From positions 1 to 13,193 of the forward strand of contig CAKSGG010000092.1 in NCBI GenBank assembly GCA_934454215.1: a DNA stretch of 13,193 nt, given 5' to 3'. Of the stretch, positions 1-6,544 are shown in pieces (position 1 is the first letter of the stretch; each line of letters begins with the position of its first letter). The notes under the pieces are model-generated. The model was given only the letters and a program-made list of their open reading frames with translations, did no database searches and was not told the DNA's origin. The DNA comes from an uncultured Clostridia bacterium. Its GTDB lineage: Bacteria; Bacillota; Clostridia; UBA1381. The translations under genes were made by a program, and so were the position numbers.

Positions 1-1319
1 GCTTCAAGCTGTTTTAAAGACCCTGCTTTTTTATTGGTTTTTGCAGAAACGGAGAGGCTGCTGTTCGTCAAGCCGTTTTTGTTCCAACCCAAAAGTCTTA
101 ATTCAACGTCCTTAACACCTTTTTCCTTTAAATCGGAAATGATTCTTTCAGTTTCTTCAAAGGTTGTAAGAGTTTTGTTTCTGCTGTATGAAAATCCTAA
201 AAATGTTGCCGATTCCCTGACAGAGTTATAAATATCCAAATTAAATTTAGGATGTGAAGCATTTTTCTTTAAATTGCCTGACTTAAAAAGATAATCTCTG
301 TAAGCCTTGGCGATTCCTATATAACCGGCATCCGCTCCGCTTAAAAATTCATATCTGGCCGTATAGGTTTTGTCATAAGCATATTTAATCCACTTATTTA
401 CCGTTACTCTGTAAGCAAAGGTATCCTCAAACATTTTCGCCTGAGAATTCTTTCTGTAGTAGATTTTGCTGTTAACCGAATTTAAAGCTGAACTTTCATT
501 AACTGTCGAAGCACAAACAGCGGTGCTTTCAGGTGATTTTTCTATTATTGCCATCAAAGCGGAATTATTTTTTACCACTCCGAAAAACGGCATTGAAATA
601 TTCTTGCCCTCATAAGCCTTGGTAATTACCTCGGTATCAGGCTCCTCACCGTAAATTTGCTTTTCATATTTTGTCTTTACGCCGTTATTAAAATTTACAA
701 TTGCTCCGCTTCCATCAGGTATAACAAGATATCCGTCTTCATCGGATGCTCCTGACAAGAAAGATGGAAGAAGAGAAATATTTATAAGCTTTGCGGTTTT
801 TCCTTCTTTTATCCTTGAATATTCAATAACCGCTTTAAATGTACCTTTTTCAAGCACATAGCTTACAGGAATTTGAATTTCAAGGTCAACAAAATCATAA
901 GTCACCTTTATTCCGTCAGGCAGCTTATCGACAGAAATTCCCTCATTTAAAAAGCACTCGTAATAGCTGTTTGCTGATTCAAATTCCGTCGCTGTTTGAA
1001 GATTTTCCGAATAAACAAAATCAATTACCAATTGAGAATACGCATTAGCATAAATAGAATCGGAGATCTTTATATTATAAAAATTTTCAGGAACACTGTA
1101 CCATTTAGAACCGTCCGACAAGTTTTCGATATAAAACAGCCCGTTTTCAAGATTGGCAAACATTTTTAAATTTTCGCTTGAAGCTATAAGTGAATACTCT
1201 TCTTCGGTTTGTTCCGACGGCAAAGCACCGACAGAAACCGAATTGCTCTTAAAAAAGCAACCAAGTATCAAAGCGAAAACCAAAATTGAACTGACAATCA
1301 GTTTTTTATAAGCTTTCAT
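1..1319 (-). CDS. DUF5696-like lipoprotein, 3' end beyond the window
   Basis: This is the N-terminal 439 codons of an exported protein whose reading frame stays open to the window edge. The ATG at 1319 follows AAGGAG by about 8 bases, and that site overlaps the stop of the YIP1 gene 13 bp upstream, so the two are probably translationally coupled. The N-terminus has lysines, a hydrophobic stretch and a lipobox-like ILGC with Cys21, which suggests a membrane-anchored lipoprotein. The body resembles DUF5696 proteins of Clostridia and Paenibacilli: a beta-rich N-terminal half with a VIPDGSGA stretch, then a DVELRLLGWNKNG stretch that looks like a strand of a (beta/alpha)-barrel-type domain. The function of DUF5696 is not established to my knowledge. 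Its place behind a GH27 alpha-galactosidase and a YIP1 protein suggests a role in surface glycan capture or processing, which is inference. The family call is by recognition only. Confidence 0.75.
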   Translation of the reverse strand, partial: MKAYKKLIVSSILVFALILGCFFKSNSVSVGALPSEQTEEEYSLIASSENLKMFANLENGLFYIENLSDGSKWYSVPENFYNIKISDSIYANAYSQLVIDFVYSENLQTATEFESANSYYECFLNEGISVDKLPDGIKVTYDFVDLEIQIPVSYVLEKGTFKAVIEYSRIKEGKTAKLINISLLPSFLSGASDEDGYLVIPDGSGAIVNFNNGVKTKYEKQIYGEEPDTEVITKAYEGKNISMPFFGVVKNNSALMAIIEKSPESTAVCASTVNESSALNSVNSKIYYRKNSQAKMFEDTFAYRVTVNKWIKYAYDKTYTARYEFLSGADAGYIGIAKAYRDYLFKSGNLKKNASHPKFNLDIYNSVRESATFLGFSYSRNKTLTTFEETERIISDLKEKGVKDVELRLLGWNKNGLTNSSLSVSAKTNKKAGSLKQLE

Positions 1320-1332
1320 TTTCGGACTCCTT

Positions 1333-3447
1333 TTATCGTGACTTCAAAATCAGTTCGCTTATTATCGAGTATGCGAAGCTGTAGACCTGAGTCAAAAGTG
1401 TGTAAAAAAGAATAATCAAAAATCCAATTATTGCCATAGCAAGGATTGTGAGAAGAATTGCTCCTACAGTCTGACCGAAGGAATACTGATGTACGCTGTA
1501 AATCGCCGCAAAGACAAGCATTGCCGACCAAAGAATTCCTATAGTATTAAGTACAACAAGGAAAATAGATTCATTTGCAGTAAGAAAATTACTTAAAATT
1601 ACTCTTAAATAAACAGAAAAGACATAGGGAAGCATTGAATATGCTACAGATGTGAATATTTCCTTGAAAGTTCCCTTTCCGTTCATTAAGGTGCAAACGC
1701 TCCAGTTTGCAACAGCGAAAAGAACGATAAATCCAAAGGACTTTGCCAATGTCACGGGCAAATTAAAATCGATAGCCCTGTTTATATTAAAGATGAACCC
1801 CATTTTAAAGAATGAAAGGATATCTCCAAGGAGCATTAAAAGTAAAATTCCCAAAGCGAGTAAATAGGACTCGTTGTTTCTTGTTTTAAACTGTTCAAAT
1901 CCGTCAACTGGATGCTTTAAAGTATACAGAGGAAATGTCCATTTATTTTCGAGAACTGAAAATGCAGTACCCGTTTTTACGCTTGTTTTTTTCTTAATAA
2001 ATGATGCTGAAAAATAAATTGCCGCGCAAATAAGAACTACCGCCGCTATTATCGGAACCAAATTTTTATTCATAAAATTTTTCCTGTATGACTGGAATGC
2101 CTTTGAATATTCGCTTTGAGCTCCGGCTATTTTAAAAGCATCCATAGCCGCTTTATATTCTCCCATTTCGTCATAAACTGTTCCTATTTCATAGTAAGCG
2201 GAAATATTATTAGAATTAAGCTTTAAAACCTCATTCCATGCTTTTTTTCTATCAGCAAGACGGTTGGTATCGTTTATGGAATAGGCTTCAAAAACCTTCA
2301 TACCGTAAACAGTAGGTTTAAAAATCTGAATAAAATTTTCCCTTTCGTCGGAAACCAAAATATCATAATCGTTTACAATAAGAGACGAAGGGTTTGTAAA
2401 AGTTCCGTCATAACCGCCTATACCTCCGAAAGCAGAAGTGAAATGGCCGTTTTTATCATATTGATAAATTCTTCCCCTGCCGGAATCCAATATATACATA
2501 TTGTCATATTTATCGGTTGCGACATCAACAAATGCTGTTTCTGTTCTTTCGTGATAGTTAGTAAGATAATCCACCTCGAAATCGCCGTATTCAATTTCCT
2601 TGAGAATATTGTCACCGTTATAGCTAAGGCACTGAATTACAGACTTTTCTGTTTTTTGAAAAGCTTCAGCTTTGACCGTGTAAATAAATCCGTCGCTGTC
2701 TATCGAAAGATTCGAGTAATTTACAGGTGTCGCTTTTGCACGGAGCGCCCTTTGTTCCTTTGACAGAAATTTATTAAGAATACTGTTTTTGATAATATCT
2801 GCTGTAACTTCGACAGTGTTTTTTCCGAAAAAATATAAAAACTCACCGTCCTGAGAAAAAGCAAGAATGCCCGAATTTATGCTCGAGCATAAAGCAAAAA
2901 TTTGATTATCTGAATTGACAACGATTTTCTTAACATCAAAAGGAACTTTGGAATCGTTTAGGGCTTCTTCAGGTTTTAAAACCGTAAGCCTTAACTTGCA
3001 TTCGGAATCAAAGACCAATATTCTTTTATTTTTTGTATCCGCTATGTAAAAGCTCCCGTCTTTTCCAACAGCAATTCCCTGTGCTCCGCCGAAATCAATA
3101 GAAGAACCATCAGTATCGGTAAAAGCATCATAAACATTAAACAAAGAATAATCCGAATCATTTATCGCAATAACTCTTGAATTATTACTGTCAAGAATAT
3201 AAATTTTGCCGTTTGCACTTACCATATCCGTCGGAGAATTAAAATCGGATATTCCAAGCTTTTTGCCGGTGATTTTTTCCGAAGGGAGAAAATCAGCCGG
3301 TGCCGAAGAACTTTCGCCGTAAGCATTATATTGATAATTTTTATATGCAGAATCCGTAGGACTCTTAGCACTGACGCCGACCGAAAGCAAACAAGCAACA
3401 ATTAAAACAACTGTTGACAATTTTGCTAAGCTTTTGAATTTACTCAT
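1333..3447 (-). CDS. NHL-propeller / TPR / YIP1 multidomain membrane protein
   Basis: A 704-residue exported and membrane-embedded protein. Residues 1-27 look like a signal peptide ending VSA. NHL-like blades are visible at about 63-97 (YILDSNNSRVIAI), 120-148 (FYIADTKNKRILVFD), 305-332 (MYILDSGRGRIYQYD) and 350-378, consistent with an extracytoplasmic beta-propeller. A TPR-like pair lies at about 400-450. A membrane helix at 463-484 is followed by a short basic stretch. From about 500 the region resembles a YIP1 domain, with hydrophobic helices near 528-548, 564-590, 596-618, 627-652 and 660-690. The ATG at 3447 has AGAAGGG about 7 bases upstream. It sits 29 bp after the GH27 gene and 13 bp before the DUF5696 gene, so it is the middle gene of an operon. 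No catalytic site is visible. I infer a sensory or scaffold role at the membrane, perhaps for a sugar uptake system. Confidence 0.8.
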   Translation of the reverse strand: MSKFKSLAKLSTVVLIVACLLSVGVSAKSPTDSAYKNYQYNAYGESSSAPADFLPSEKITGKKLGISDFNSPTDMVSANGKIYILDSNNSRVIAINDSDYSLFNVYDAFTDTDGSSIDFGGAQGIAVGKDGSFYIADTKNKRILVFDSECKLRLTVLKPEEALNDSKVPFDVKKIVVNSDNQIFALCSSINSGILAFSQDGEFLYFFGKNTVEVTADIIKNSILNKFLSKEQRALRAKATPVNYSNLSIDSDGFIYTVKAEAFQKTEKSVIQCLSYNGDNILKEIEYGDFEVDYLTNYHERTETAFVDVATDKYDNMYILDSGRGRIYQYDKNGHFTSAFGGIGGYDGTFTNPSSLIVNDYDILVSDERENFIQIFKPTVYGMKVFEAYSINDTNRLADRKKAWNEVLKLNSNNISAYYEIGTVYDEMGEYKAAMDAFKIAGAQSEYSKAFQSYRKNFMNKNLVPIIAAVVLICAAIYFSASFIKKKTSVKTGTAFSVLENKWTFPLYTLKHPVDGFEQFKTRNNESYLLALGILLLMLLGDILSFFKMGFIFNINRAIDFNLPVTLAKSFGFIVLFAVANWSVCTLMNGKGTFKEIFTSVAYSMLPYVFSVYLRVILSNFLTANESIFLVVLNTIGILWSAMLVFAAIYSVHQYSFGQTVGAILLTILAMAIIGFLIILFYTLLTQVYSFAYSIISELILKSR

Positions 3448-3476
3448 ATTCGCCCTTCTTTATAATCATTTTTTAA

Positions 3477-4610
3477 TTAGATGTCCGTTATCATTGCTCT
3501 TAAAAGCTGACAACCGTGAGGATCAAGCATTGTTTTATAGATTTCGTTTTTCATGATATGCTCTTCTTTTGTCCAAAGGTCTTTTAACTTTAGAGTTTTA
3601 TGACAACATAAAGATAAACCGAGCTCATCAGGCATAAAGCACATAAACTGTTTTTCATCCGACATATTTAAAATCAGTATTGCAAAATCGCCTTTCTCGA
3701 GCTGTCTTACAAAAATAAGACGCTCATCGTTATTCATTCTTTTTATTCCGATTCGGTAAGGCTGAAGATAAGCCTTATCCTGATTAACGGCAATAACATC
3801 TTTATTTGTAAGGATTTTTTTCGCTTTCTCATCCATGTTAAGAATATCACACCCTATAAAGAGCGGAGAGCCGAAAAATGCCCATGCGGTAAAATGCGTT
3901 TTATATTCCTCATAATTACAGCCGCCGAGCCCTACATTTCCCTTGCCGTTCATGCCCACAATAAGCATATCCATATCATTGAAACAGCCATTGCCGTTAG
4001 TCGACAAATATTGTTCCTGAGCATAAATAATGCTTTTAACCGAACTCCAGTTATCCATAATATCGGGCGTGGATCTCCACATCTGAGCATTCGCGGATTT
4101 TATCCATTGTGCCGTCTCATCAAGTCCGCCCGTACAGGCACTGAAAAGAATATCTCTTCCGCTGCTTGCAAGAGCCGCTCCCATTCTTCTGAATAAAAGC
4201 TTTCCGTGCATTATTTCTGAATGATAACAGTAATCATACTTTAAAAAGTCCACATCCCAAGAAGCAAAAAGCGCTGCGTCTTTAAATTCTCTTTCATAAC
4301 TTCCCGGGTATCCGGCGCATGTCAAAGGACCGGCGCAGGAGTATATTCCTAATTTCAGACCCATTGAATGAATTTTATCCGCTATGTATTTAATTCCGTT
4401 CGGAAACTTTTCCTGATCAGCGCGGAGATTTCCGTTTTCATCGCGCTCTTTTTCCGCCCAGCAATCATCTATTACAACATAATCATAACCGCAACCCTTA
4501 AGTCCTGATTCTGCGATAAACTCGGCTGTTTTTAAAATCAGCTCTTCATTTATATCCTTTCCGAAAGTATTCCATGAATTCCATCCCATAGGAGGTGTAG
4601 TTACCGTCAT
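3477..4610 (-). CDS. GH27 alpha-galactosidase, cytoplasmic
   Basis: A retaining alpha-galactosidase (or close GH27 relative) that removes terminal alpha-linked galactose. The family hallmarks are present: N-terminal TPPMGWNSWNTFG, VVIDDCW, KYDYC with the presumed nucleophile Asp126, SACTGG, and WRSTPDIMDNW with the presumed acid/base Asp183. A C-terminal beta domain occupies about 275-377. I chose the ATG at 4610 (377 residues). It begins directly at the conserved domain and has AAAGGA about 10 bases upstream, whereas an in-frame ATG at 4655 would place that ribosome site inside the gene and add 15 residues unlike the family. There is no signal peptide, so the substrate must be imported. It is the first gene of a minus-strand operon with the YIP1 and DUF5696 genes, read from the promoter at 4752-4780. 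An alpha-N-acetylgalactosaminidase or beta-arabinopyranosidase activity cannot be excluded from sequence alone. Confidence 0.93.
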   Translation of the reverse strand: MTVTTPPMGWNSWNTFGKDINEELILKTAEFIAESGLKGCGYDYVVIDDCWAEKERDENGNLRADQEKFPNGIKYIADKIHSMGLKLGIYSCAGPLTCAGYPGSYEREFKDAALFASWDVDFLKYDYCYHSEIMHGKLLFRRMGAALASSGRDILFSACTGGLDETAQWIKSANAQMWRSTPDIMDNWSSVKSIIYAQEQYLSTNGNGCFNDMDMLIVGMNGKGNVGLGGCNYEEYKTHFTAWAFFGSPLFIGCDILNMDEKAKKILTNKDVIAVNQDKAYLQPYRIGIKRMNNDERLIFVRQLEKGDFAILILNMSDEKQFMCFMPDELGLSLCCHKTLKLKDLWTKEEHIMKNEIYKTMLDPHGCQLLRAMITDI

Positions 4611-4619
4611 TCTCTCATC

Positions 4620-4626
4620 ATCCTTT
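4620..4626 (-). promoter_or_regulatory. Ribosome binding site that fixes the GH27 start
   Basis: The minus strand reads AAAAAGGATGATGAGAGA and then ATG at 4610. The AAGGA core with about 10 bases of spacing supports the ATG at 4610 rather than the in-frame ATG at 4655, which has no such site. Confidence 0.65.
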
Positions 4627-4630
4627 TTAT

Positions 4631-4643
4631 ACAAATGTTTCCA
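4631..4643 (+). promoter_or_regulatory. Copy of the acaaatgtttcca motif in the GH27 leader
   Basis: This is an exact 13/13 copy of the motif at 4784-4796, in the same orientation and 153 bp away. It lies just upstream of the GH27 ribosome site, roughly 100 bases downstream of the predicted GH27 transcription start and about 100 bases upstream of the predicted araC start. It could be a roadblock or looping site for the AraC-family protein. The role is inference; the repeat itself is visible. Confidence 0.5.
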
Positions 4644-4704
4644 AATCAGATACAATTTGTATTTTAATTTTTAAAATTTATTTAGATGAATTTCAGTCAA
4701 AGGC

Positions 4705-4733
4705 TTGACATTGATAATTATTTTTGTTACAAT
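4705..4733 (+). promoter_or_regulatory. Sigma70-type promoter for the AraC-family gene
   Basis: A consensus -35 TTGACA (4705-4710) and a near-consensus -10 TACAAT (4728-4733) are separated by exactly 17 bp. The predicted start is near 4740, which gives a leader of about 90 bases before the TTG start codon at 4832. That leader contains the two motif copies at 4784 and 4806. Confidence 0.7.
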
Positions 4734-4751
4734 TCACCTATCACATAAGAC

Positions 4752-4780
4752 ATTATATCAAAAAAATAACACTTTTACTA
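4752..4780 (-). promoter_or_regulatory. Activator-type promoter for the GH27 operon
   Basis: The minus strand carries a perfect extended -10, TGATATAAT (TATAAT at 4757-4752). The -35 position at 17 bp spacing (4775-4780, TAGTAA) is poor. A good -10 with a weak -35 is typical of promoters that need an activator. The motif copies at 4784-4796 and 4806-4818 sit at about -45 and -67 relative to a predicted start near 4745. Confidence 0.6.
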
Positions 4781-4783
4781 TAA

Positions 4784-4796
4784 ACAAATGTTTCCA
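4784..4796 (+). promoter_or_regulatory. Putative AraC-family operator, proximal half (acaaatgtttcca)
   Basis: First of two direct copies spaced 22 bp apart, about two helical turns. It overlaps or abuts the -35 position of the GH27 promoter, and its first base is 27 bp from the first base of TATAAT. Eleven consecutive bases (aacaaatgttt) are shared with the site upstream of the GH31 promoter, which has the same 27 bp offset. Confidence 0.6.
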
Positions 4797-4805
4797 CCAC
4801 TATGT

Positions 4806-4818
4806 AAAAATGTTTCCA
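4806..4818 (+). promoter_or_regulatory. Putative AraC-family operator, distal half (aaaaatgtttcca)
   Basis: Second direct copy, 12 of 13 bases identical to the first and 22 bp away. It abuts the ribosome site of the AraC-family gene (aagggg, 4818-4823), so occupancy could also limit expression of the regulator itself. Direct repeats at about 21-22 bp are the usual layout for the two helix-turn-helix units of AraC-family dimers. Confidence 0.55.
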
Positions 4819-4831
4819 AGGGGCGATAAGT

Positions 4832-5629
4832 TTGTTTGAATTGCCGAATAAATCGTTGTACTACATTCACGGCGGAATAGAGGCCTGCAAACCCGATAAG
4901 CACACAGGTCCTGAAATCCGAACATTTTATTCAATGCATTATGTTTTGCACGGAGCAGGATTTTATAAATTCAGGAACAAAACATATCACATAAAAGCGG
5001 GGCAATCTTTTCTTCTTTTCCCTTTTGAAAAAATAGAATATTATCCGGATCCCGAAAATCCTTGGGAATATACATGGGTTTGTTTTGCGGGCGATATAGC
5101 AGAAAAAACTATTTCTTATACCGGTTTTACTGCAGACAATCCTGTTTCTCCTATTCTTCCGCGGAAGGAATTTTTAGATAATTACAAAGCGCTTTCCAAT
5201 ATACCTCAGACCTTAGCTGAGAACTATCGGATAATAGGGACGCTTTATCATCTTCTTGCTGATTATATAAAGCTGTACCCAAATGAGAATGATTCAGAAG
5301 CAGAAAATAAAATCATGACAAAAGCCAATTTATATATTGCAAAAAACTACAGCCGATGTGACCTTTCAATATCAGATATAGCTAAGGATTTGTTTATAAG
5401 CAGAAGTTATCTTTATAAGATTTTTTATACCAAATATAATCTTTCTCCAATTCAGTATCTCACTAAATACCGTGTTGAGAATGCAAGAAATATGCTTCTT
5501 TCTACAAAAGAATCGGTTAAAAATATCGCTTACTCTGTCGGATATTCAAATCCGATTTATTTTTCCAAGGTGTTTAAACAGCTTATCGGCTGTTCGCCTC
5601 AGGAATACCGAGATGACCATAAAAACTAA
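4832..5629 (+). CDS. AraC-family transcriptional regulator (sugar-responsive type)
   Basis: A 265-residue DNA-binding regulator. Residues about 20-100 form the cupin-like AraC_binding ligand domain (HYVLHGAGFYKFRNK, then KAGQSFLLFP). The C-terminal domain holds two helix-turn-helix units, about 178-201 (LSISDIAKDLFISRSYLYKIF) and 229-250, ending in the family signature (IAYSVGYSNPIYFSKVFKQ, then GCSPQEYR). The start is TTG at 4832, preceded by AAGGGG with about 8 bases of spacing; no in-frame ATG lies nearby. The gene is divergent from the GH27 operon and convergent with the esterase that ends the GH31 operon. Proteins of this type in Firmicutes usually bind an oligosaccharide or its breakdown product and activate adjacent glycosidase genes. 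The shared motif at both operon promoters supports that role here, as inference. Confidence 0.93.
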   Translation: MFELPNKSLYYIHGGIEACKPDKHTGPEIRTFYSMHYVLHGAGFYKFRNKTYHIKAGQSFLLFPFEKIEYYPDPENPWEYTWVCFAGDIAEKTISYTGFTADNPVSPILPRKEFLDNYKALSNIPQTLAENYRIIGTLYHLLADYIKLYPNENDSEAENKIMTKANLYIAKNYSRCDLSISDIAKDLFISRSYLYKIFYTKYNLSPIQYLTKYRVENARNMLLSTKESVKNIAYSVGYSNPIYFSKVFKQLIGCSPQEYRDDHKN

Positions 5630-5640
5630 ATTCGGGTATA

Positions 5641-5674
5641 TAAAAACCTCGCCGTTTTTCAGGCGAGGTTTTTA
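5641..5674. terminator. Bidirectional intrinsic terminator between araC-type gene and esterase
   Basis: A perfect 13-bp inverted repeat (taaaaacctcgcc with ggcgaggttttta) encloses an 8-base loop. The GC core CCTCGCC/GGCGAGG is flanked by A and T runs on both sides, so it can terminate transcription from either strand. It lies between the stop at 5629 (plus) and the stop at 5683 (minus). Confidence 0.9.
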
Positions 5675-5682
5675 TAAAATTA

Positions 5683-6528
5683 TTAAATTTCGGCTTTAAA
5701 GTCCATTAAATCAAGCCATTTTTCCGCCGCAGATATCCAAGCAGAAGCATGAATCTTTTTCGCTGTCATTTCATTATTAGTTAGATAATCAGCCGTTGAA
5801 AGACCGTGAGGGCCGAATGGAAAAATATGTAATTCAAAAGGAATTTTATACTTATCAAGCGCATTTGCATAAAGCATACTATTCATTACAGGCACGCATG
5901 CATCTTCGGCTGTATGCCACAAAAATGTCGGCGGAGTTTTATCGCTTACAAGCCTTTCACATGAAAAACGCTCTAAATCCTCTTGTGACAGCTCTTGTTT
6001 TCCTAAAAGATTGATAAAACTTCCCTTATGAGAGTGCTCTGCTTCGCCTGTTATAACGGGATAACAAAGAAGTGAAGCGTTAACCGGTTTGCTTTCCGGG
6101 AAAACCTCTCTTACTTCTTTACAGTCATAAGCATTTGAATAATGTGCCGCAAGATGACCGCCGGCAGAGAATCCAATTATTGCAATTTTTTCCGTGTTAC
6201 AGTTCCAATTCTCAGCATTTTCATAAATAAGTTCGATAAACGCCGCAATTTCACGCAGCTGAGTCGGAAATTTATTCGGAGCGACAGAATAATCCATTAT
6301 AAAGACATTAAAACCCTTAGGAAGAAAATGAACGCCTATCGGCTCCGCTTCACGTTTTGAGCAAAAGCAATACGCTCCGCCCGGGCAAACTATCATACAG
6401 GGTCTTTTTTTATTTTGCCTTTGCATTTCAGCCAAATTATCGGGAAGAAATATCTCTACCGTCGGATCACAGCCGTTTTCACCTAAAAAAGGATATTTTT
6501 CTTTCAAATGTATAATTTCATGCCTCAT
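5683..6528 (-). CDS. Alpha/beta-hydrolase, acetyl-esterase / xylan-esterase-like
   Basis: A 281-residue serine hydrolase of the BD-FAE / acetyl esterase type, probably removing acetyl groups from imported plant oligosaccharides. Visible features are the oxyanion-hole motif PGGAY (49-53), the nucleophile elbow GFSAGGHLA with Ser121, the probable acid Asp209 (TAEDACVPV) and His241 (FPFGPHGLS). There is no signal peptide, so it acts in the cytoplasm. The ATG at 6528 lies 16 bp after the rhamnosidase stop; AAAGGA overlaps that stop region with about 11 bases of spacing. It is the last gene of the GH31-GH78-esterase operon, just before the bidirectional terminator. The exact substrate is not readable from the sequence; acetylated xylan, pectin or rhamnogalacturonan fragments are all plausible. 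Confidence 0.88.
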   Translation of the reverse strand: MRHEIIHLKEKYPFLGENGCDPTVEIFLPDNLAEMQRQNKKRPCMIVCPGGAYCFCSKREAEPIGVHFLPKGFNVFIMDYSVAPNKFPTQLREIAAFIELIYENAENWNCNTEKIAIIGFSAGGHLAAHYSNAYDCKEVREVFPESKPVNASLLCYPVITGEAEHSHKGSFINLLGKQELSQEDLERFSCERLVSDKTPPTFLWHTAEDACVPVMNSMLYANALDKYKIPFELHIFPFGPHGLSTADYLTNNEMTAKKIHASAWISAAEKWLDLMDFKAEI

Positions 6529-6544
6529 TATTTATTAATTCCTT

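Noticed and set aside
2443..2763. A 106-residue plus-strand open frame inside the NHL/YIP1 gene.
   Set aside because: It is antisense to a well-supported propeller-coding region, has no ribosome site and no recognisable domain.
4611..4655. A 15-residue N-terminal extension of the GH27 gene starting at the ATG at 4655.
   Set aside because: The extension has no family similarity, covers the ribosome site and the third motif copy, and lacks its own ribosome site. The ATG at 4610 begins at the conserved domain.
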